From contig DATGUV010000160.1 in the NCBI GenBank assembly GCA_035301025.1, positions 1 through 16,470 of the forward strand: a DNA stretch of 16,470 nucleotides. The letters are read 5' to 3'. The number at the start of each line of letters is the position of its first letter. Within the stretch, counting starts at the first letter, position 1. The notes below the pieces were generated by a model. The model did no database searches. It was not told where the DNA came from and was given only the letters and a program-made list of their open reading frames with translations. A program made the translations under genes and the position numbers. Shown piece by piece: positions 1 to 6,892 of this stretch. The stretch is from CALAMD01 sp035301025. GTDB lineage: Bacteria > Bacillota > Bacilli > Bacillales > Amphibacillaceae.

Positions 1-27
1 TAATTATGAAATTCACTTACATGAAAA

Positions 28-72
28 ATCCCTCCGTTAAGGACTGTTCTCGGGTCCATAATCGTGAGGGAT
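28..72 (-). terminator. Terminator-like hairpin downstream of the ABC-F gene
   Basis: On the minus strand a 7-bp perfect stem (ATCCCTC at 72-66 with GAGGGAT at 34-28) encloses a second 4-bp stem (GGAC/GTCC, 57-54 and 44-41). Five T residues follow it. It lies about 85 nt past the stop codon of the ABC-F gene, so it is the best candidate for that gene's terminator. The two-tier stem is unusual for a plain terminator, and a piece of a structured leader RNA for a gene beyond the window edge is also possible. I could not match it to a riboswitch class by eye. The rest of 1-155 shows no gene. Confidence 0.4.
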
Positions 73-155
73 GGGTTTAGATCGAGGAGTGAACCTCTAT
101 ACTCATAGGATTTATTTTTCTAAAACATTTTCTAGATTCATGTAGCATTAATAGG

Positions 156-1781
156 TTAATCTTCTTTGTACATTTCCTTTATTTCTTGTTGCAATTTCTG
201 GTCACTTACATAATCTGTATAAGACATATGTTTATCAACAATGCCTGAAGGTGTAATTTCAATTAATCGGTTTGCAATACTATTAATAAACTGATGGTCA
301 TGAGATGTAAAAAGCATAGACCCTTTAAACTTGATCAATCCATTGTTCAGTGCTGTGATAGACTCAAGATCTAAATGGTTCGTTGGTTCATCTAATACAA
401 GAATGTTCGCACTGCTTAGCATCATTTTTGACAACATACAACGTACCTTTTCGCCTCCAGAAAGGACATTCGCTTTTTTAAGAGCTTCTTCACCGGAAAA
501 AAGCATTCTACCTAAAAATCCACGCAAAAATGTTTCCGTTTCATCTTCTGGTGCATATTGACGCAACCAGTCTACTAATGTCATTTCATTGTTATCAAAG
601 AAGTGTGAATTGTCCTTTGGAAAATAGGATTGGGAAGTAGTGACACCCCATGAGAACGTTCCTTCATCCGGTTCTAATTCCCCCATTAAAATTTGGAAAA
701 GAGTTGTTTTAGCAATGTCATTCGGACCTACAAATGCAATTTTGTCATCTTTATTCATCGTAAAATGAACATTATTAAGAATCTTTTTCCCGTCAATGGT
801 CTTGCTAATTCCTTTTACCTGTAAAACATCATTTCCAATCTCACGCTCAGGAGTAAACGCTACGTACGGATAACGACGAGAAGATGGCTGGATATCATCT
901 AATGTAATATTGTCGAGTAACTTCTGTCTAGACGTTGCTTGTTTCGAACGAGCGGCATTAGCGCTAAATCGAGCGATGAATGCTTGAAGTTCTTTGATTT
1001 TTTCTTCTTTTTTCTTATTTTCATCTGCGGCCATTTTTGCAGCTAATTGACTGGATTCATACCAAAAGTCATAGTTTCCTACGTAGATTTGGATTTTACC
1101 GAAATCAACATCCGCAATTTGGGTACATACTTTATTTAAAAAGTGACGATCGTGGGAAACGACAATAACTGTATTTTCAAAGTTCAGGAGAAACTCCTCC
1201 AACCACTGAATAGCTTGAATATCCAGTCCGTTTGTCGGCTCATCTAGTAATAGAATATCTGGATTTCCAAATAATGCTTGTGCAAGAAGAACTTTCACTT
1301 TTTGACTACCATCTAATTGGTTCATCATGAATGAGTGGTACTTTTCAGGAATGCCAAGACCGGTTAATAAAATCGCTGCATCAGATTCTGCTTCCCATCC
1401 ATTTAATTCAGCAAATTCACCTTCAAGTTCAGCTGCACGCATTCCATCTTCTTCGGAGAAATCTGACTTTAAATAAATTTCGTCCTTTTCTTTTTTCACT
1501 TTATATAACTGTTCATGACCCATTAAGACGGTATCCAGTACATTGTGCCCTTCATAAGCAAAATGATCCTGTTTAAGAACGGCTAATCGTTTTCCTGAAG
1601 CAATGGAAACATTCCCTTCTTGAGGTTCAATTTCCCTTGATAAAACCTTTAAAAATGTAGACTTACCAGCACCATTCGCTCCAATTAAGCCGTAGCAATG
1701 ACCTGGGTTAAATTGTAGATTCACATCTTCAAATAATTTCTTATCACCATATCGTAAACTAACATTACTTACTGTAATCAT
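156..1781 (-). CDS. ykpA: ABC-F family ATP-binding protein (YkpA/YbiT type)
   Basis: This is a soluble protein with two ABC ATPase domains and no membrane segments, of the ABC-F class, whose characterised members bind the ribosome E site and influence translation. The start is the ATG at 1781, with GGAGGT 9 nt upstream; in-frame codons further upstream lack a good ribosome site. At 541 residues the length is normal. Domain 1 has Walker A GANGAGKST (34-42), signature LDGSQK (156-161), Walker B ending LLLDE (177-181) and His210. A charged linker spans about 245-300. Domain 2 has a divergent Walker A GPNDIAKTT (352-360), an intact signature LSGGEK (440-445), Walker B DE (464-465) and His494. The whole sequence resembles B. 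subtilis YkpA. That it acts as a translation factor is inferred from the family, and a dedicated antibiotic-resistance role is not indicated. It is monocistronic. Confidence 0.93.
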   Translation of the reverse strand: MITVSNVSLRYGDKKLFEDVNLQFNPGHCYGLIGANGAGKSTFLKVLSREIEPQEGNVSIASGKRLAVLKQDHFAYEGHNVLDTVLMGHEQLYKVKKEKDEIYLKSDFSEEDGMRAAELEGEFAELNGWEAESDAAILLTGLGIPEKYHSFMMNQLDGSQKVKVLLAQALFGNPDILLLDEPTNGLDIQAIQWLEEFLLNFENTVIVVSHDRHFLNKVCTQIADVDFGKIQIYVGNYDFWYESSQLAAKMAADENKKKEEKIKELQAFIARFSANAARSKQATSRQKLLDNITLDDIQPSSRRYPYVAFTPEREIGNDVLQVKGISKTIDGKKILNNVHFTMNKDDKIAFVGPNDIAKTTLFQILMGELEPDEGTFSWGVTTSQSYFPKDNSHFFDNNEMTLVDWLRQYAPEDETETFLRGFLGRMLFSGEEALKKANVLSGGEKVRCMLSKMMLSSANILVLDEPTNHLDLESITALNNGLIKFKGSMLFTSHDHQFINSIANRLIEITPSGIVDKHMSYTDYVSDQKLQQEIKEMYKED

Positions 1782-1832
1782 AGAAGTTAGACCTCCAATT
1801 TTCCTTTTCTTAACGAATATATTCATACAAAT

Positions 1833-1858
1833 GCGCACCTACCATTTCTAGGTGGCGC
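1833..1858 (-). promoter_or_regulatory. Stem-loop in the leader of the ABC-F gene
   Basis: An inverted repeat pairs GCGC plus ACCTA with TAGGT plus GCGC, giving 9 bp with one bulged base and a 7-nt loop. It lies about 40 nt upstream of the GGAGGT ribosome site. No T run follows, so it is not a terminator by itself. Genes for ABC-F proteins are often controlled by leader attenuation, so a regulatory role is possible but not shown. The rest of 1859-2278 is AT-rich and holds no gene I can support. Confidence 0.35.
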
Positions 1859-2188
1859 TAAATATCACTCTATGAAATAGACTAATCTTATTAAGACTAA
1901 GGGATTTCCTTCGTTCCGTCAATGTAAAATCAATGAAATAAGAGAAAAACATCGATTTGCACAACTTTTTATTCTTCTACCCAAAAAGAACTTGTATATT
2001 TCAGTTTGATTCTGTAAAATCTGTTTATACGAGAGAAAAACAAGTCATCAAAGAATGGAACAATAAAATAAGAATAAACTTTATAGAATCTTATTTTTCA
2101 TATGAGATAATGAATTTCATCATACGCATTTTATGCTTTTTCACTACACCATATCGTTCCATTACGACGTTGGAAACTACATGTTGTA

Positions 2189-2217
2189 TTGAAATAGATC
2201 ATTTTTGTAATTATGAG
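2189..2217 (+). promoter_or_regulatory. Possible sigma-A promoter for the cysteine hydrolase gene
   Basis: TTGAAA (2189-2194) and TATGAG (2212-2217) are separated by 17 nt, about 60 nt upstream of the chosen start. The -10 box is weak and the region is AT-rich, so a chance match is quite possible. Confidence 0.25.
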
Positions 2218-2278
2218 ATTCACTCAAGAATATATAGATAGATAACATTATAAAGGTCTATTATTGGGGGGAAATGAT

Positions 2279-2908
2279 GTGGGGAAGAGAACGTTATACT
2301 TTCTCTTTACAGATACAGGAACAAATTTATCGCGCTTAATTAACTTTTTCACGCGAGAATCACTCAATCACGTTTCGATAGCGTTTGATAAAGAACTGTC
2401 ACAAGTGTATAGCTTCGGTCGAAAACGTCCTCGAAACCCTTTTATTGGTGGCTTTGTCAATGAAAAGATTCGTGGAGAATTTCTCCGGGACTCCAGTTGT
2501 GCAGTGTACACGTTAACTGTAACAGAGGAACACTATGAAATGATTAAGAAGAACATCCAAAAGTTTGAAGAAAGAAGAGAGGATTATCGATATAATTTCC
2601 TCGGCCTTATAGGGATTTTATTTCATATTGAAATTGATCGTAAAAATGCATATTTTTGCTCACAATTTATTGCAACGATTATGGAAGATACGAAAGTTTT
2701 TGAATTAGCAAAACCATACTGCTTTGTAACTCCAGCAGATATTCGTAATCAGCAAGGGATGGAATTAATTTATGAAGGAGTATTACGCGCATATAATCCT
2801 TCAAATCTACCTATGATTAAGGAATCTACAATCGAATCTAAATCCTTAGAACAGCAATCTTTTATTTTTTCTATTTCGCAAAAGGTTAAACAATTTGTGA
2901 TTCGATAA
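2279..2908 (+). CDS. Permuted NlpC/P60-like (YiiX/YebB-type) putative cysteine hydrolase
   Basis: The start is the GTG at 2279, 6 nt after a strong GGGGGGA ribosome site; a TTG at 2264 would overlap that site. The product is 209 residues, with no signal peptide or membrane segment, so probably cytoplasmic. An early His31 in the context NHVSIAFD, followed by VYSFGRK and NPFIGGF, and a late Cys127 in the context YFCSQF match the order of catalytic His then Cys seen in circularly permuted papain-like folds (NlpC/P60, YiiX, LRAT groups). Members of these groups cut peptides, amides or acyl bonds, and the substrate here is unknown. The last 35 residues are polar, then hydrophobic. The gene stands alone and converges on ypmS. 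Family placement rests on motifs read by eye and is moderately secure; the reaction is not known. Confidence 0.65.
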   Translation: MGKRTLYFLFTDTGTNLSRLINFFTRESLNHVSIAFDKELSQVYSFGRKRPRNPFIGGFVNEKIRGEFLRDSSCAVYTLTVTEEHYEMIKKNIQKFEERREDYRYNFLGLIGILFHIEIDRKNAYFCSQFIATIMEDTKVFELAKPYCFVTPADIRNQQGMELIYEGVLRAYNPSNLPMIKESTIESKSLEQQSFIFSISQKVKQFVIR

Positions 2909-2934
2909 TGCATCTTGTCTATACATGTTTTCAT

Positions 2935-2976
2935 TCAAAAAACAGCTATGTCTCTAAAACTAGTGGCATAGCTGTT
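2935..2976. terminator. Bidirectional terminator between convergent genes
   Basis: A perfect 10-bp stem (AACAGCTATG at 2941-2950 with CATAGCTGTT at 2967-2976) has a 16-nt loop. Read on the minus strand it is followed by six Ts, a strong signal for the end of ypmR-ypmS. Read on the plus strand it is followed by CTTTATTC, which is enough to end the cysteine hydrolase transcript. Confidence 0.85.
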
Positions 2977-3007
2977 CTTTATTCTATGTTATTAATCCAA
3001 TGAGCTA

Positions 3008-3634
3008 TCATTTACGTTTTTCCACACCTTCTAATCCAAGTGTTTTATATGGGATAAAGATTTTAATAGCAATATTATTCGCCTCTAAATCGAGATGTTC
3101 CACACTAACCCGAAAGTTACTTTTAATATCCATGTCAGATATAGCTACATATATTTCCTCTTCAGCTGGGTTTACGGTAACCCAATCGGGCATCGTTAAA
3201 TATTTTTTTATATACTCCATGATTTTTTTGTTGGGAAGTTCAAGCAATCCTACAGAAATGGATCGCTGTTTTAACACAATGTCCCCATTATCCTGTACAA
3301 GGGGCTCCAAATGAATGGAAAGGGGAACGGTCGTTGTAAAGATTGGTAGTTCGCCTTGTAAATGTACATCTTCTTCAAGGGAAATAGAATATTGATGATT
3401 CGTACCTTCTAAAAAGTTATCAACATATGCATTCACAAGTTCGTTTAAATTTTGCCGAGTTGTTTTTACGACAAATTCTGAGCTTGCGCCTTCGTTATAA
3501 TGATCAGAAGGTTGGGGAGAATGCTTGATCCGCTCCGTTGGCCAAAAGATCAATGTTGCTAGTGTGACAATGATAAGAACGTTGATTCCACCCAAAATGA
3601 TGAAATTCCGTTTCCACTTATCTTTTGTTCGCAT
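3008..3634 (-). CDS. ypmS: YpmS-like membrane-anchored protein (DUF2140)
   Basis: A 208-residue protein with a short basic N-terminus, one membrane segment at about 11-31 and a long extracellular part, so an N-in, C-out anchored protein is predicted. The sequence and its place directly after the SGNH hydrolase match B. subtilis YpmS of family DUF2140, whose biochemical function is not known to me. The outer part has repeated beta-strand-like stretches with no visible catalytic motif. The ATG at 3634 sits only 4 nt after the ypmR stop, and its ribosome site (AAAGGTGA) overlaps that stop codon, so translation is probably coupled. The pairing suggests the two proteins act together at the cell surface. 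That is inference from context. Confidence 0.85.
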   Translation of the reverse strand: MRTKDKWKRNFIILGGINVLIIVTLATLIFWPTERIKHSPQPSDHYNEGASSEFVVKTTRQNLNELVNAYVDNFLEGTNHQYSISLEEDVHLQGELPIFTTTVPLSIHLEPLVQDNGDIVLKQRSISVGLLELPNKKIMEYIKKYLTMPDWVTVNPAEEEIYVAISDMDIKSNFRVSVEHLDLEANNIAIKIFIPYKTLGLEGVEKRK

Positions 3635-3638
3635 GGAA

Positions 3639-4526
3639 TCACCTTTCTTTCGTTAAATATTCGAATACGCGTTCGGCCATGCGATGGTATCCTGTTGTGT
3701 TCGGATGAAAGTTATCATCAGAGAACAAGTTTGTTGATGCATGATCAAAAATATCTTGAATCGGAACAAACGTTGCTTCCTCAAATTCATTTGTAATCTG
3801 TATACTCGTTTCATTCCATTCGTTCACAATAATATTTAGCTCTTCGATTTCTTCAAAATACATTTCAAATGGGTTGTAAATTCCGAGTAAGTAAATCTCT
3901 GCGCTTCCATTTAAATCATGAATTGTTGTAATGATTTCTCGTAATCTGTCTTCAAAATGGGTTCGTTCTTCTGTAAATAAATCAAGGGTAATATCAGTAA
4001 AGTTTTCTTTTACCACTTGCATAATGTCATTTGCACCTATCGTAATCAGAATGATATCTGCTTTCTTAATATCTGCTTGAATTTCTTCATCTTCTAGTCT
4101 ATCAAGCATTTGGTCCGTACGATTTCCACGTTTTCCATAATTGCTAAAATGAATAGCTAAATCATGTTCGCCACTATCCATTGTACGCTCAAGAATCCCA
4201 ACATATCCCCCTTGATCGGTCTGATCTCCTACTCCTTGAGTTAAGGAATCTCCTATGGCGACAATGTTTACTTCTTGGTTAAATATCATCGTAACGACTG
4301 AACGTAATTTATCTGAAAGTCGACCAGCTGCAGGCTCAACCTTTTCCTCATCTGCTTCTTCTTCCTCTGTTTCTTCGATCTCATCCTCACCTGGGAATGT
4401 TTCATCTTGAAATGCTTCTGGTAAAGGGTTTTTTTGTTCTTTTCCATTTTTAACAAAAACGACCAGCATTATACTTATCAATAAGAAAATACTAGCGCTA
4501 ATAATGATAATTTTTCTCTTTGTCAT
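3639..4526 (-). CDS. ypmR: YpmR-like SGNH/GDSL-family lipase or esterase, membrane-anchored
   Basis: SGNH hydrolases cleave ester bonds in lipids or acylated glycans. All four blocks are visible in this 295-residue protein: GDSLTQG with Ser94, NYGKRGN at about 129-135, GAND with Asn166, and DNFH with Asp271 and His274. An N-terminal hydrophobic segment (about 5-25) acts as signal anchor. It is followed by a strongly acidic linker (about 46-64, mostly Glu and Asp), placing the enzyme outside the membrane. The ATG at 4526 was chosen because AGGTG lies 8 nt upstream; a GTG at 4535 would overlap that ribosome site. The gene is first of a two-gene unit with ypmS, as in B. subtilis. The substrate is unknown; an envelope ester is the likely class. 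Confidence 0.88.
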   Translation of the reverse strand: MTKRKIIIISASIFLLISIMLVVFVKNGKEQKNPLPEAFQDETFPGEDEIEETEEEEADEEKVEPAAGRLSDKLRSVVTMIFNQEVNIVAIGDSLTQGVGDQTDQGGYVGILERTMDSGEHDLAIHFSNYGKRGNRTDQMLDRLEDEEIQADIKKADIILITIGANDIMQVVKENFTDITLDLFTEERTHFEDRLREIITTIHDLNGSAEIYLLGIYNPFEMYFEEIEELNIIVNEWNETSIQITNEFEEATFVPIQDIFDHASTNLFSDDNFHPNTTGYHRMAERVFEYLTKER

Positions 4527-4679
4527 GCGTACCACACCTAGTTGTTCATTATATGGATGAAAGATCCGTATTTATCACGATCCCATTACAATAGGTAATT
4601 TCATCCACGTTTCTTGAAGTTGTTATTTTTAGTAATAATGAAATTCGTTCACCTATGATAAAACTTCTGTCTAGCTATC

Positions 4680-4707
4680 ATTCTACACGTAATTAAGGTT
4701 GTGTAAA
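4680..4707 (-). promoter_or_regulatory. Likely sigma-A promoter for ypmR-ypmS
   Basis: On the minus strand TTTACA (4707-4702) and TAGAAT (4685-4680) are separated by 16 nt. This would give a leader of roughly 150 nt before ypmR. That leader contains an 8-bp inverted repeat (GGATGAAA at 4555-4562 with TTTCATCC at 4599-4606) of unknown meaning. Confidence 0.45.
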
Positions 4708-4747
4708 CAGGTAATAGGACTTTTGTTATAAGAACTTCATCAAACGT

Positions 4748-4784
4748 AAAAAAGCCTTCCACTTTGTAATATAAGTGAAAGGCT
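4748..4784 (-). terminator. Intrinsic terminator of the O-acetylhomoserine sulfhydrylase gene
   Basis: Arms at 4784-4773 and 4764-4753 pair over 12 positions with one mismatch (AGCCTT then CACTT against AAGTG then AAGGCT), with an 8-nt loop. A run of Ts follows on the minus strand. It starts 15 nt past the stop codon. Confidence 0.88.
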
Positions 4785-4798
4785 GTAGATGTCTTGTA

Positions 4799-6478
4799 TT
4801 ATTTTCCGCGAATGGATTCTATGAATTGTTTCGTATTTACTTCTGTAAATACACGTATATTTGCTCCATTGGCATCTTCAATTAAATCCTCTGTTGCATT
4901 CGCATGTTCAACAATAATGGCTTTTCCTTGTTTGTTTGCGAGTAACTCAATTGCCTCTGTTTCTACATCGCTTGTTTCCGTAATAAGAATGTCGACAGGC
5001 CCGTCAATTTGTACAAGGTCACTTGCTTCATGAATAGATGTTGCTTGGAAACCTAGTGTTGTAACATATTCTTGTAAATCTTTATTGTCTCCGATGATTG
5101 CAATGTGTTTTGCCCGAATCTCCTCACTACGATCAAACGGTGTAGATAATAGTTGACGTAATTGTTTTTCCTTGCTTAACGTACGTGTTGCTGTTGAATC
5201 TGTTGCAAGGGCAATCGTTTCATCTAAATCTTGGAGCAAATCGTCTACACTTTCAAGACCAATGGATAGACGTACAAGTTCTTCGGTTGTACCGGATTTC
5301 TTTAGATCTTCTACGCTTAATTGCTGGTGTGTCGTTGATGCTGGGTGAATAATAAGTGATTTCGCATCCCCCACATTAGCTACGTGTGACCAAATCGAAA
5401 TATTATCAATGAGTTTTCGTCCAGCTTCTCGACCGCCTTTAATTCCAAAAGTAATAACCGATCCAAAGCTATTGTTAAAGTATTTCTTCCCTAAAGCGTG
5501 TGAAGGGTGGTCTTCGAGTCCTGGATAGTTCACCCATTCTACGGCAGGATGATCTTGTAAAAATGCTGCTACCTGCTGAGCATTTTCATAATGTTTTTGT
5601 AGGCGTACGTGTAATGTTTCTAGTCCTTGTAGGAATAAAAATGCACTTTGTGGACTAAGTGATGCTCCAATGTCTCGTAATAATTGAACACGTAGTTTTA
5701 ATGCAAAAGCCGGTGCACCAAGGTCGGCAAATTTTAGACCACCGTAACTTTCATCTGGCTCAATGAAACCTGGGAAATTGCCATTCCCCCAGTTGAATCT
5801 TCCACCATCAACAACGACTCCTCCGATGGTTGTACCGTGTCCACCGATCCATTTTGTTGCCGAGTGAACGACAATATCAGCACCCCACTGAATTGGTTTA
5901 CAAAAGTATGGAGCAAATGTGTTATCAATGATTAGTGGAATATTGTGCCTGTGGGCAACTTTTGCCACTTCCTCAATATCAAAGACATTTAAACTTGGGT
6001 TTGTAATTGTTTCTCCAAAAATTGCTTTTGTTTTAGATGTAATGGCAGCTTCAATTGCGTCAATATCTGTGCCGTCGACAAACTTTACGTCAATACCATA
6101 TGTCGGTAAGGTATGAACAAATAAATTGTACGTACCTCCATATAAATTACTATCCGCAATAATTTCATCTCCTGTGCGAGCAAGGTTTAAAATCGCAAAT
6201 GTAATAGCGGCCATCCCTGAAGATACAGCAACAGCTGCAACACCGTCTTCAAGTTGAGCAATCCGTTGTTCAAATGCATCTGTTGTAGGGTTCATAATTC
6301 GAGTATAAATATTTCCAGGTTCTGCGAGCCCGAATAAATTTTGCGCATGTTCAGTATCATTAAATACATAAGATGTTGTTTGATAAATGGGAACTGCTCT
6401 AGCTCCTGTTGTAGGGTCTGGCTCCTGGCCTCCGTGAAGCAAAACTGTGTCTGCGTTTTCTGAATAAAATGTTGACAT
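4799..6478 (-). CDS. metY: O-acetylhomoserine sulfhydrylase (MetY type) with extra C-terminal domain
   Basis: A PLP enzyme of the Cys/Met metabolism family that joins O-acetylhomoserine with sulfide to make homocysteine (EC 2.5.1.49), in the cytoplasm. The ATG at 6478 follows GGAGGAG by 7 nt. Visible motifs: IYTRIMNPT (Tyr58, Arg60), SSGMAA (86-91), Asp185 and SATK with the PLP lysine Lys209. The enzyme core ends near residue 425, the usual family length of about 430. The protein continues to 559 residues with a segment that reads as alternating strands and helices: KHIAIIGD near 457, VDILIT near 495, KAIIVE near 519 and IRVFTE near 541. This resembles a small Rossmann or CoA-binding-like fold. 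The extension has no stop or frame change, so it is a true fusion. Expression is controlled by the S-box upstream. The substrate (acetyl rather than succinyl homoserine) is inferred from family similarity. Confidence 0.92.
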   Translation of the reverse strand: MSTFYSENADTVLLHGGQEPDPTTGARAVPIYQTTSYVFNDTEHAQNLFGLAEPGNIYTRIMNPTTDAFEQRIAQLEDGVAAVAVSSGMAAITFAILNLARTGDEIIADSNLYGGTYNLFVHTLPTYGIDVKFVDGTDIDAIEAAITSKTKAIFGETITNPSLNVFDIEEVAKVAHRHNIPLIIDNTFAPYFCKPIQWGADIVVHSATKWIGGHGTTIGGVVVDGGRFNWGNGNFPGFIEPDESYGGLKFADLGAPAFALKLRVQLLRDIGASLSPQSAFLFLQGLETLHVRLQKHYENAQQVAAFLQDHPAVEWVNYPGLEDHPSHALGKKYFNNSFGSVITFGIKGGREAGRKLIDNISIWSHVANVGDAKSLIIHPASTTHQQLSVEDLKKSGTTEELVRLSIGLESVDDLLQDLDETIALATDSTATRTLSKEKQLRQLLSTPFDRSEEIRAKHIAIIGDNKDLQEYVTTLGFQATSIHEASDLVQIDGPVDILITETSDVETEAIELLANKQGKAIIVEHANATEDLIEDANGANIRVFTEVNTKQFIESIRGK

Positions 6479-6569
6479 AATAGATCTCCTCCTAATTTTT
6501 TTAAAGACTTCCGATAAATCTTGGTACTTCTGATCCTGCATCTGGACTAGTAAGAAAGAGGAGCTATAG

Positions 6570-6596
6570 AAAAAGCCCCCTTCCTAAGAAGAGGGC
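6570..6596 (-). terminator. S-box expression-platform terminator
   Basis: GCCCTCTTC (6596-6588) pairs with GAAGGGGGC (6583-6575) through 9 bp including one G-U, with a 4-nt loop and five Ts after it. The CCTCTT in its first arm can instead pair with AAGAGG at the 3' end of the aptamer, which gives the antiterminator when SAM is absent. Confidence 0.92.
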
Positions 6597-6620
6597 GAAA
6601 CGTCATGTTCACGGGTCCTC

Positions 6621-6738
6621 CTCTTATCTTCCAGATCATAAAATTGACCTGTAGGATTTGGCACCGTAATAAGCATGAATATGCTTAAAGGTTGCTGGGC
6701 TTCATTGGGCCTATCCCCTCCGCCACTCGTGATAAGAG
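6621..6738 (-). ncRNA. SAM-I (S-box) riboswitch aptamer
   Basis: Read on the minus strand, the aptamer opens with CTCTTATC (6738-6731), which pairs with GATAAGAG (6628-6621) as stem P1. Between them come the class hallmarks in order: GGCGGAGGG, GGCCC, AATGAAGCCC and GCAACC, then GGTGCCAA. Binding of S-adenosylmethionine stabilises P1 and so allows the terminator at 6596-6570 to form, stopping transcription before the sulfhydrylase gene. The unit is complete and looks functional. Confidence 0.97.
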
Positions 6739-6762
6739 TTGTTGATTATTAACTTAAAGCGT

Positions 6763-6792
6763 ATTATATAAGATAAAAAGAAGCTTTGTCAA
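6763..6792 (-). promoter_or_regulatory. Sigma-A promoter of the S-box transcript
   Basis: A perfect TTGACA (6792-6787) and a perfect TATAAT (6768-6763) are separated by 18 nt, about 25 nt upstream of the aptamer's first stem. It points away from the divergent DUF2161 gene. Confidence 0.85.
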
Positions 6793-6892
6793 CCTTATTT
6801 TTAAAAACAAGTAAAAGTTCCGGTAATTTTAAAATCTCGTACAAATAAATATCGCAACGTAGACAGGACGAAACACGATAGGAATGGGGTGG

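Noticed and set aside
331..561. Plus-strand ORFs inside the ABC-F, sulfhydrylase, transporter and oppA genes
   Set aside because: They are antisense shadows of strongly coding genes and lack ribosome sites or recognisable proteins.
702..728. Divergent second Walker A of the ABC-F gene as a sign of a pseudogene
   Set aside because: The reading frame is complete, the lysine and threonines are kept, and every other motif of domain 2 is intact.
1782..1838. N-terminal extension of the ABC-F protein by 19 residues
   Set aside because: The extension contains the ribosome site of the ATG at 1781 in its coding sequence, and the family begins at that ATG.
1957..2241. A 94-codon plus-strand ORF between the ABC-F and cysteine hydrolase genes
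   Set aside because: It needs a TTG start with no ribosome site, has a random-looking composition, and lies in AT-rich intergenic DNA.
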